Positions 51,807 to 57,869 of a stretch of DNA of 57,869 nucleotides are shown here, piece after piece. Position 1 is the first letter of the stretch, and every line of letters starts with the position of its first letter. The translations under genes and the position numbers were made by a program. Below the pieces are notes generated by a model. That model did not search any database and was not told the DNA's origin. It saw nothing but the letters and a program-made list of their open reading frames with translations. This DNA is from an uncultured bacterium (GTDB lineage Bacteria > Bacillota > Bacilli > Lactobacillales > Lactobacillaceae): the NCBI GenBank assembly GCA_905214235.1, contig CAJMLF010000010.1, positions 1-57,869 on the forward strand. Reading direction: 5' to 3'.

Positions 51807-53945
51807 ATGAAAAAATTAAGCAAATTTGTGGACACTAGGATTGGGTTCTTCACCCTCCTAGTCGTCCTTTTTTGGTTTAAAACCCTGTTTGCTTACTTCA
51901 CTGATTTTAAGCTGGGGGCTTCCGGATTTTTCCAGTACCTCATTTTGCTGTTTAATCCCGTAGCAACCACTGCCTTAATCTATAGTATTGCATTTTATTT
52001 TAAGCGGGCGCGCTTCTTCTACCCTGTTTTGATGGGCCTCGATATTGCCAATACGCTCCTGCTCTACCTGAACGTTATTTACTTCCGTGAATTTACCGAC
52101 TTCATGACGATTGCCACCATGACGGGCTATTCGAAGGTTAACCAGGGGCTCAGTGGCAGTTCGCTTGCCCTGACAAACTTTCACGACGTCTTCTACTGGC
52201 TCGATATCGTCGTCATCGTCGTCTTGATGCTCTTAAAAAAGATTCGCTTTGATAAGCGGGCGATCGGGTCGCGGCTCGCCTTTGCCTTTACCTCAATGGC
52301 CTTGGTTCTCTTCGGGGTAAACCTCTCGTTTGCCGAAATGGACCGGCCCCAGCTTTTGGGACGGACGTTTGACCGGACCTACATCGTTAAGTACCTGGGG
52401 ATTGACACCTTTACCGGATACGACCTGGTGAAGTCCCAGCACATTAATGATATGCGGCAGAGCGCTACTAAGTCCGAGCTAAAAAAGGTCAAGAAGTTTA
52501 CCGACAAGCACTATGCCAAGGCTAACCCCCAGATGTTCGGGATTGCCAAGGGACGGAACGTCATCATCATCCACCTGGAAAGCTTCCAGCAATTCCTGAT
52601 TGACAAGAAGATCAACGGGCAGGAAGTCACACCATTTCTAAACTCGCTTTACCACAGCAAAGAGACCTACGCCTTTGATAATTTCTTCCACCAGGTTGGC
52701 CAGGGGAAGACCAGTGACGCCGAAAACCTCCTGGAGACCAGTACCTTTGGCCTTCCCCAAGGTTCTCTCTTTGCCACCCTTGGTAGTGACAACACCTTCC
52801 AAGGGGCCCCGGCTATCCTCAAGCAGCGGGCCGGTTACACCAGCGCGGTATTCCACGGTAACGTCGCCAGTTTCTGGAACCGGAACAATGTTTACAAGAA
52901 CCTCGGTTACCAGTACTTCTTCGACGCTAGTTACTTCGACACTTCGGGTGACAAGTCGACCGGCTACGGGCTGAAGGATAAGCTGCTGTTCAAGGATTCC
53001 ATCAAGTACTTGCAAAACCTCCAACAGCCCTTCTACGTCAAGTACATTACGGTCACCAACCACTTCCCATACACCCTCGATGACGAGGATAAGGACCCGA
53101 ACTTCCAAACCACGGATTCTGGGGACGAAAACGTGGACAACTACTTCATTACCGCCCACTACCTCGACCAGTCGGTCCAAGAGTTCTTCAACTACCTTAA
53201 GAAGAGTGGACTCTACAACCACTCCATCATCATGATTTATGGGGACCACTACGGAATCTCCAATAGTGAGAACACTTCGTTAGCGGGGGTTCTCGGAAAG
53301 AGTGCCGATGACTGGACGGACTTTGACAACGCCCAACTACAACGGGTACCGTTAATGTTCGTCATCCCTAACGCCGGTAACCACGGCCACATCGTCCATA
53401 CCTATGGGGGCGAAGTTGACGTCTTGCCAACCCTCCTCCACCTACTTGGTATCAGTTCGAAACGTTATATCCAGTTTGGGACCGACCTCTTCTCAAAGCA
53501 GCACAGTCAAGTCGTTGCTTTCCGGAACCAGGACTTTGTTACACCGCACTACACCAGTATTAGTGGCACTATTTATAACAACCGGACCGGGAAGAAGGCC
53601 AAGTTGACCAAGAAGCAGCGGGCCAAGTTACGAAAGGACCAGAAACTGGTCAACACGGAACTGGGCCTTTCCGATTCCTTAAACGAAAAGAACCTCCTTC
53701 GCTTCTACCATCCGAAGGGCTTTAAGGCTGTTAACCCCGCTGATTATAACTACTCCAACGGGTTGAAGCGGGCTCAACGGATTGAAAAGAAGAAGGGCAA
53801 TAAGTCGACGAGTATCTTTAGCGAAAACAACAACCAATCGACGGTTGATGATTACAGCACCGATGCTCCAGAACAAAATCACTCTTCTACCGATTCTAAC
53901 CGGATTAAGATTACTAACCCGGATGGCAATAATAAGAACCAGTAG
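51807..53945 (+). CDS. ltaS: Lipoteichoic acid synthase family protein (LtaS-type sulfatase fold)
   Basis: The enzyme transfers glycerol-phosphate from phosphatidylglycerol to build the lipoteichoic acid backbone outside the membrane. The 712 residues begin with five spans (to about 185), then a linker and an extracellular sulfatase-fold domain. The catalytic Thr is in GQGKTSDAENLLE (Thr302), with MIYGDHYGIS near 475 supplying metal ligands. A long polar tail rich in Asn, Ser and Asp follows after about 650 and is longer than usual. Start at ATG 51807, nine bases after GAGGA. It may be one of several LtaS-like paralogues. Confidence 0.9.
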   Translation: MKKLSKFVDTRIGFFTLLVVLFWFKTLFAYFTDFKLGASGFFQYLILLFNPVATTALIYSIAFYFKRARFFYPVLMGLDIANTLLLYLNVIYFREFTDFMTIATMTGYSKVNQGLSGSSLALTNFHDVFYWLDIVVIVVLMLLKKIRFDKRAIGSRLAFAFTSMALVLFGVNLSFAEMDRPQLLGRTFDRTYIVKYLGIDTFTGYDLVKSQHINDMRQSATKSELKKVKKFTDKHYAKANPQMFGIAKGRNVIIIHLESFQQFLIDKKINGQEVTPFLNSLYHSKETYAFDNFFHQVGQGKTSDAENLLETSTFGLPQGSLFATLGSDNTFQGAPAILKQRAGYTSAVFHGNVASFWNRNNVYKNLGYQYFFDASYFDTSGDKSTGYGLKDKLLFKDSIKYLQNLQQPFYVKYITVTNHFPYTLDDEDKDPNFQTTDSGDENVDNYFITAHYLDQSVQEFFNYLKKSGLYNHSIIMIYGDHYGISNSENTSLAGVLGKSADDWTDFDNAQLQRVPLMFVIPNAGNHGHIVHTYGGEVDVLPTLLHLLGISSKRYIQFGTDLFSKQHSQVVAFRNQDFVTPHYTSISGTIYNNRTGKKAKLTKKQRAKLRKDQKLVNTELGLSDSLNEKNLLRFYHPKGFKAVNPADYNYSNGLKRAQRIEKKKGNKSTSIFSENNNQSTVDDYSTDAPEQNHSSTDSNRIKITNPDGNNKNQ

Positions 53946-53965
53946 GAAGTTCATAGCCAAAACAA

Positions 53966-54012
53966 AATGAGCGCCAGTATTCGGTAAAAGCCGAACGCTG
54001 GCGCTCATTTTT
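53966..54012. terminator. Bidirectional terminator
   Basis: The long arms AAATGAGCGCCAG and CTGGCGCTCATTT lie between convergent ltaS and dacA. Confidence 0.93.
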
Positions 54013-54034
54013 GAATCGTCATATTCTCTTTATA

Positions 54035-55255
54035 TTAATGCCACAGCCGCTGCCAGAAGTTGCCCCGCGGGACCTGTTCCTCGCTGTAGAGGTCATAGGT
54101 CAGCGGTTCGCCATTAATTGTCCGGATGTCCGGGCTCGATAGCTCAATCTCACCAACCCGTTCATTCTTCCTGATTGGGGCCAAGAGCCTTCCCCGCTTA
54201 TTTTGCTTCTGGTGGTCATAGTTAACCGCTAAGGTGTAGTGGCGGACTGGTTTACTCCCCCAGATCATCAGCTTCTGTGGTTTGATATCGGTGGTCCGCT
54301 GGTTCCCGTTAGCAACCCGCTGCTGGCGCAAATTCTTTGGCAGGGTAATTTCCTGGAGGGGCGTTTGCTTCAGCATGTTATAAAGCTGCTGGGTTGTCGT
54401 GAAACGGGCATCTTTATCGTTCCCGTTGGCGTGGAGGACCACAGTGATGATCCGGTGGCCGCGGTAAAGGCCGGTACTGACAAAACACGCTCCGGCGGCA
54501 TCAGAGGTCCCGGTCTTTAAGCCGTCGATCTGGACGCCACTTACCGTGTACTTATCGCCAGGCAGCATCTTATTCAAGTTCTCTTCCTTCACGGTTTTAT
54601 TTTTAGCAATGTAAAAACTGGCGCTCTTCTGGGCAGTTACCTGGAGAATATCCGGATATGACCGGATAAGGTAACGGGCTAAGATGGCCGCGTCGGCAGC
54701 GGTCATGGCGTTTTCCGCCTTATCCGAGTACTGGTTCAACTTCAAGTTCTTCAGGTCACCATTAGTGAGGCCCACCGGGTTCACGATCGAACACTTTTTC
54801 AAGCCGAGGTCCTTAGCCTTTTGCTGGAGCTTAAGGTTAAACTCCTCAATGTTACTGCCGTCCGCCATTGCCAGGGCAAGGGTTGCCCCATCGGCAGACT
54901 TGACCATCGCCGCGTTGACCAACTCCCGGACAGTATACGACTGCCCCGCCTGCAGGCCAATACTAGAATAGCTAGGGTCGTTGGAAATGGCTGCGACGTC
55001 GGGTGTCACCTGGACCTTACTGTTAGCGGTGATGACGTTTTGCTTCAGTTCGTCATGAATCACAGCAATCGTAAGTAGCTTACTGACGGACGCCACTGGC
55101 AACTTCTTATTCGGGTTTTGCTCATAAATAACCTGACCAGTTGAGGCATCCACCATGACCGCCGCCGAGGCATCAATACGTTTACTAGCTGACGCGCCGG
55201 TTGCCACGCTTAGTGCAAGCAGCAGCGCGATTAAGAATGAAAAAAATTTTTTCAT
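54035..55255 (-). CDS. dacA: Serine-type D-Ala-D-Ala carboxypeptidase (DacA/PBP5-like)
   Basis: The 406-residue extracellular enzyme trims the terminal D-Ala of peptidoglycan stem peptides. A signal peptide ends near residue 23 (SVATGASA). The S11 motifs are SVSK (Ser56/Lys59) and KTG (247-249). The middle motif, usually SxN, reads Ser120-Ala-Asp122, a change from Asn to Asp. The C-terminal PBP5-like beta domain (about 285-385) is present. There is no obvious C-terminal membrane helix, only a short amphipathic end FWQRLWH that could anchor it. It is divergent from the YkuD-like gene. Confidence 0.9.
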   Translation of the reverse strand: MKKFFSFLIALLLALSVATGASASKRIDASAAVMVDASTGQVIYEQNPNKKLPVASVSKLLTIAVIHDELKQNVITANSKVQVTPDVAAISNDPSYSSIGLQAGQSYTVRELVNAAMVKSADGATLALAMADGSNIEEFNLKLQQKAKDLGLKKCSIVNPVGLTNGDLKNLKLNQYSDKAENAMTAADAAILARYLIRSYPDILQVTAQKSASFYIAKNKTVKEENLNKMLPGDKYTVSGVQIDGLKTGTSDAAGACFVSTGLYRGHRIITVVLHANGNDKDARFTTTQQLYNMLKQTPLQEITLPKNLRQQRVANGNQRTTDIKPQKLMIWGSKPVRHYTLAVNYDHQKQNKRGRLLAPIRKNERVGEIELSSPDIRTINGEPLTYDLYSEEQVPRGNFWQRLWH

Positions 55256-55348
55256 GAATTTTCTCCCATTTTGTTAAATTGCGTTTGTCAGTTTCAAAAA
55301 TAACGGTAAGATAGTAATAGTATTCTTCCGAAAGGGGCTAAACCAGTA

Positions 55349-55915
55349 ATGAATCGCGAATTCAAACACCTCTGTCAAATTGCGGGGGTGATTCTTTTGC
55401 TTGTCATCCTCTTCATCAATGCCCGCTGCTACCTGGACAGCAGTCACTTCATCCCCGAAGCACGCCGCACCAGCCAGGTCTACAATACCAACCTCCTGAG
55501 TCGGGCACGATTGTACAAGGCGTCGGAACACCGCAGTTACCCTAATTTAAGAAAGCAGACCGACCTGCGCCTGATTGCGGAGCCCGGAATGCAGAAGGTC
55601 TTTGTCCTGAGCAAGCATAAGGTGATCTACATCATGCACGCCCAGATTAACGCCCAACCTGGCCGCTTCACCAGTCAAGGTAAGTATGGTCAGCAGCTTT
55701 TCCACGTCCAGGGCCAGCATACGGTTACTGCCAAGAACTGGGCTGAGTTTGGTCATCACTACTACTTTGAATCGCCAGTAAGCAAGGACCAGCACCCCGT
55801 CAGCAACAAGTGGCTAACCAAGCCGGCTAAGGTCGCCAACACCATTCAGCTATCCGCACCCGATGCAAAGTGGGCCCAGTCCCTGCCCAAGGGAACAACC
55901 ATTATTATCCGTTAG
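55349..55915 (+). CDS. YkuD-fold L,D-transpeptidase-like protein lacking the catalytic His and Cys
   Basis: The 188-residue protein has one N-terminal membrane anchor (about 10-27) and an extracellular domain that aligns with the intact L,D-transpeptidase at 56122-56787. Matched pairs are YPNLRKQTDL with YPDLKQAKDL, KHKVIYIMHAQI with GKHIIYTMYCTG, and LSAPDAKWAQSLPKGTTIII with LSVPDARWFSRNVPVGTKIVV. The catalytic SHGCVRLS of the neighbour is ANTIQLS here, so no His or Cys is available. It is probably not an enzyme but a regulator or binding partner. The RBS is AAAGGGG. The 66-residue membrane protein follows 13 bases later. Confidence 0.7.
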   Translation: MNREFKHLCQIAGVILLLVILFINARCYLDSSHFIPEARRTSQVYNTNLLSRARLYKASEHRSYPNLRKQTDLRLIAEPGMQKVFVLSKHKVIYIMHAQINAQPGRFTSQGKYGQQLFHVQGQHTVTAKNWAEFGHHYYFESPVSKDQHPVSNKWLTKPAKVANTIQLSAPDAKWAQSLPKGTTIIIR

Positions 55916-55928
55916 GAAGGTGATCACC

Positions 55929-56129
55929 ATGTTCAGTATTTTTCCCAAAAGCTTTATCAGGAACCTGGTTCTCTGTAACTGTGGCCTCATTATTGCAATG
56001 ATTGCTTATGACCTCTTAATCCTGCTGGTTCCACTTGTACGGATTACCTTTTTAACGGCAATTGTTACCCTCTTGATCGTAAATATCGTCATCCTGGGTC
56101 TCAAGTACATTCACCTGCAACTCAGTTAG
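55929..56129 (+). CDS. Small two-span membrane protein (66 residues)
   Basis: The protein is almost all hydrophobic, with two spans (LVLCNCGLIIAMIAYDLLILLV and TFLTAIVTLLIVNIVILGL) and a short basic N-terminus MFSIFPKSFIR. Its AGGAAGGTG site overlaps the end of the preceding YkuD-like gene region, so they are one unit. Its last bases overlap the end of the convergent L,D-transpeptidase gene by eight bases. No known family is recognised. It could be a membrane partner of the envelope proteins around it. Confidence 0.6.
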   Translation: MFSIFPKSFIRNLVLCNCGLIIAMIAYDLLILLVPLVRITFLTAIVTLLIVNIVILGLKYIHLQLS

Positions 56130-56787
56130 TAACCACAATCTTCGTTCCAACGGGGACGTTTCGCGAGAACCAGCGGGCATCCGGAACGGACAAACGGACA
56201 CAACCGTGGGACCCCTGCGTCTTGCCGAGTTTAGCGGCTTCGGTCTTATTATACTTGCCATTACCAACCGTCGGGACACTGTGGAAAAGGTACTTCCCGT
56301 GGTCTAGCCAGGAGACATAGTAATTGGCCCCCTCGTTCAGCTGCGCATTGTAAAAGTGGTCACCGCGCTCGTTTTGAATGTGGTAAGTGCCAGTCGGGGT
56401 TAGGCTTTTCATCTTGCCCGTCTTGTCATCCCGTTGGTAAATTCCCCCGGTGCAGTACATAGTGTAGATGATGTGTTTGCCGTCGTAAACGTAGGTCCGG
56501 TTCTTTTTAAGACACACCTTAACCCACAAATCCTTGGCCTGTTTCAGGTCCGGGTAAGGAATTGTTTCCGATGATTTCCGCCAGTTAATGGGCGTTCGCA
56601 TATTGGCATTCCGTTGCGCAACCCCTGCACGCTGTTTAGCCGCCTGGCGCCGGAAGCGCTTAATTTTAGCCTGGCGCGCAATCCGGGCTTTTTGGGCACG
56701 AAGGGTGTGGACACGGTGGTTAAGCACCGTGCCAACCACTAACAAGCAAAAGATTGCGTAAAGCCAGTGTTTAACTTTCAAGGTCAT
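56122..56787 (-). CDS. L,D-transpeptidase (YkuD domain)
   Basis: The 221-residue protein has an N-terminal membrane anchor (about 6-23), a basic coiled stretch (RAQKARIARQAKIKRFRRQ) and a YkuD domain from about 85. The catalytic motif HGCVRLS is complete (Cys near 196), preceded by YLFHSVP. These enzymes make 3-3 crosslinks or attach proteins to peptidoglycan, although in lactobacilli the substrate is not defined. ATG at 56787 is chosen over the upstream TTG at 56808; the ribosome binding site AAAGCGG is weak. It is divergent from the small ORFs at 56901. Confidence 0.87.
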   Translation of the reverse strand: MTLKVKHWLYAIFCLLVVGTVLNHRVHTLRAQKARIARQAKIKRFRRQAAKQRAGVAQRNANMRTPINWRKSSETIPYPDLKQAKDLWVKVCLKKNRTYVYDGKHIIYTMYCTGGIYQRDDKTGKMKSLTPTGTYHIQNERGDHFYNAQLNEGANYYVSWLDHGKYLFHSVPTVGNGKYNKTEAAKLGKTQGSHGCVRLSVPDARWFSRNVPVGTKIVVTN

Positions 56788-56900
56788 AGTATTTATCCGC
56801 TTTCTCAATTTACAATTAATAAAAACAACTTTATTATATTATAGGAAAGTGATAATACAATTACTTATTTCAGTAAATTTGTTAAAGGGAGGATGGCGCC

Positions 56901-56981
56901 ATGCGTGATAATTTAAGGGTTTCTTATCTAACCGCCCTCTTCTTTTTTATCGTTGTCGTAATTTACGCTAATCTTGGTTAA
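56901..56981 (+). CDS. Micro-protein, 26 residues, single membrane span
   Basis: A short ORF encodes MRDNLRVSYLTALFFFIVVV (then IYANLG). It has a strong GGGAGG site eight bases before the ATG. After a polar, basic start it is one hydrophobic span. A second small membrane gene follows 14 bases later. It matches the type of tiny membrane regulators seen near envelope genes. I do not recognise a family. Confidence 0.5.
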   Translation: MRDNLRVSYLTALFFFIVVVIYANLG

Positions 56982-56995
56982 CGGGGGATTCTTTC

Positions 56996-57250
56996 TTGCA
57001 ACGGCTAAAGCACATCTGGGAGTATATCGTTCATCATAAGTGGTCGAAGGACATCTTGCGGGCCAACCTGCTATACATCGTCCTCGTCCTCCTTTATGAG
57101 CTGTGTCATTTTGGCCTAAAGCCGGTCAGTTTAGGGGCCGGGATTAAGATGTGGCTATTGATGAACCTCTGCTTATTTTTCAAGCTGGTCCTCGATATAA
57201 TCGACCGCCTAATTAAGTTACGGGCACGGGGTGAACCACGCGGCCATTAA
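56996..57250 (+). CDS. Small membrane protein, 84 residues
   Basis: The protein starts at TTG 56996, seven bases after GGGGGA. It has a basic amphipathic start (LKHIWEYIVHHKWSKD), two hydrophobic stretches (LLYIVLVLLYELCHF and IKMWLLMNLCLFFKLVLDII) and a basic tail KLRARGEPRGH. It follows the 26-residue micro-protein in the same unit. No family recognised. It lies at the edge of the mobile DNA, but base composition still resembles the chromosome. Confidence 0.55.
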   Translation: MQRLKHIWEYIVHHKWSKDILRANLLYIVLVLLYELCHFGLKPVSLGAGIKMWLLMNLCLFFKLVLDIIDRLIKLRARGEPRGH

Positions 57251-57349
57251 TGACCGCGCTTCTGGGAACATGAAGTAGTATTTAGGATATTATACCTGTA
57301 TTCAAGATACCTAACTTACAGAACTCCACTCTTTTACCATGGCTAGTCC

Positions 57350-57640
57350 CTAGCCAATAGCTTTTAATCCTTGATGCAAGATATTAACTGCCGCATTAAT
57401 ATCGCGGTCGTGATGGGCACCACAGTTTTGGCAAGTCCATTCACGAATTTGTAACGGCTTTGGTCCGCTATGGTAACCACAGTGGCTACAAATTTGACTG
57501 GTATAGTTCGGTTTAACAGTTACTAATTTCTTACCATACCAGGCACATTTATATGCCAACATGGTCCGGAACTGATACCAACTGGCATTCGCAATCGCTT
57601 TAGCTAGGCAATGATTTTTCTGAAGGTTTTTGGTTTGGCA
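57350..57640 (-). pseudogene. tnpB: tnpB remnant (IS200/IS605-type, C-terminal part only)
   Basis: About 96 codons remain of an RNA-guided TnpB nuclease. Visible is KNLQKNHCLAKAIANASWYQ, the zinc ribbon CSHCGYHSG...CQNCGAHHDRD, and DRDINAAVNIL, which includes the RuvC-III Asp. The N-terminal RuvC-I/II parts are gone; the reading frame stops making TnpB sense at about 57637, where the IS30 end begins. The hairpin TGGCTAG/CTAGCCA (57340-57356) at its stop marks the element's right end, where the omega RNA would lie. Base composition is lower in GC than the neighbours. Confidence 0.85.
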
Positions 57641-57869
57641 GATTGCAAGAAATAACTTGAACGAATTTAATGACGTAGATTAAGCAGGAAGATCTCGATT
57701 GGTGTATGCCAATTAAGACATTTAAGTGGCCGTGAATTCAGATACCAATTAATTTGAACTAGCTTGTGATCGCTTAACTCTTCAATAGCTTGGCCTTTGG
57801 GAATAAAGCGCCGTAAAACTCGGTTACGGTTCTCATTACTACCGCGTTCATGTGGTGAATAAGCATGGG
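57641..57869. mobile_element. IS30-family insertion sequence, partial, runs off the window
   Basis: The element begins with an end sequence, GATTGCAAGAAATAACTTG, then a 3' fragment of an IS30 transposase. It lies against the broken tnpB, so it most likely inserted there. The other end is beyond 57869, so its length and target duplication cannot be seen. Confidence 0.75.
57667..57869 (-). CDS. IS30-family transposase, C-terminal part
   Basis: The visible 67 codons read HAYSPHERGSNENRNRVLRR, then FIPKG, ELSDHKLVQINWYLNSRPLK and HTPIEIFL before the stop. This is the end of an IS30 DDE transposase, which carries the catalytic Glu in HERGSNEN. The rest lies outside the window. It is inserted next to the tnpB fragment. 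Confidence 0.9.
   Translation of the reverse strand, partial: HAYSPHERGSNENRNRVLRRFIPKGQAIEELSDHKLVQINWYLNSRPLKCLNWHTPIEIFLLNLRH

Noticed and set aside
1..57869. tRNA or rRNA genes
   Set aside because: I saw no cloverleaf-like sequences with the conserved GGTTCRANTCC block or rRNA segments on either strand, although I cannot exclude one by eye.

Overview
The window looks like chromosomal DNA of a moderately GC-rich heterofermentative lactic acid bacterium, most likely a Limosilactobacillus-type Lactobacillaceae. I infer this from the Lactobacillus-style gene set (PepX, a PepI-type proline iminopeptidase, a C69 dipeptidase, BrnQ, PotABCD, the DUF3290/DUF421 pair, LtaS), strong GGAGG ribosome binding sites, frequent TTG/GTG starts and T-box leaders. 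The species cannot be fixed from sequence alone. Nearly everything is ordinary housekeeping or transport DNA. Only the right edge (after about 57.3 kb) is clearly mobile: a tnpB remnant cut by an IS30-family element that runs off the end.

Layout. 0-5.3 kb: HelD, a DedA protein, a histidine phosphatase and HflX. 5.3-17 kb: a DMT exporter, a TetR-YhgE pair, aldose epimerase with a PspC protein, a two-gene membrane/low-complexity pair, a Fur-family regulator, a guanylate-kinase-like/NUDIX pair, an amino acid permease and a sugar-type MFS transporter. 17-21 kb: the polyamine importer potABCD. 21-31.8 kb: pepX, proline iminopeptidase, a P-type cation ATPase with a HAD phosphatase, DUF3290/DUF421, a DHH phosphoesterase and a DUF2325 protein. 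31.8-42.7 kb: T-box-brnQ, a glucosaminidase, a CmpB-like membrane protein, an ABC-F ATPase, the tryptophan ABC transporter trpXYZ behind a leader-peptide attenuator, a C69 dipeptidase and a MATE exporter. 42.9-51.7 kb: thioredoxin/TerC, an RluA pseudouridine synthase, a CorA-family protein, a xanthine permease behind a purine riboswitch, an NhaC-type transporter behind a T-box, a CDF exporter and a second histidine phosphatase. 51.8-57.3 kb: a cell-envelope block of LtaS, DacA, a YkuD-like protein that has lost its catalytic residues, an intact YkuD L,D-transpeptidase and three tiny membrane proteins.

A theme is RNA-level control of nutrient uptake. Four transporter units have cis-acting leaders: an Ile (AUC) T-box before brnQ, a Tyr (UAU) T-box before nhaC, a guanine/xanthine aptamer before the xanthine permease, and a short Trp-containing leader ORF with tandem terminators before trpXYZ. 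Together with PepX, PepI and PepD this describes an amino-acid-scavenging organism that meters each importer separately.

The items most worth a second look are the trpXYZ leader peptide/attenuator, the catalytically dead YkuD paralogue and its micro-protein neighbours, a roughly 200-bp structured repeat at convergent gene ends (two whole copies and one cut by the window edge), a parS-like 16-mer, a CorA-family protein whose GMN motif reads GEN, and an MFS gene whose strong Shine-Dalgarno is separated from its ATG by a hairpin.
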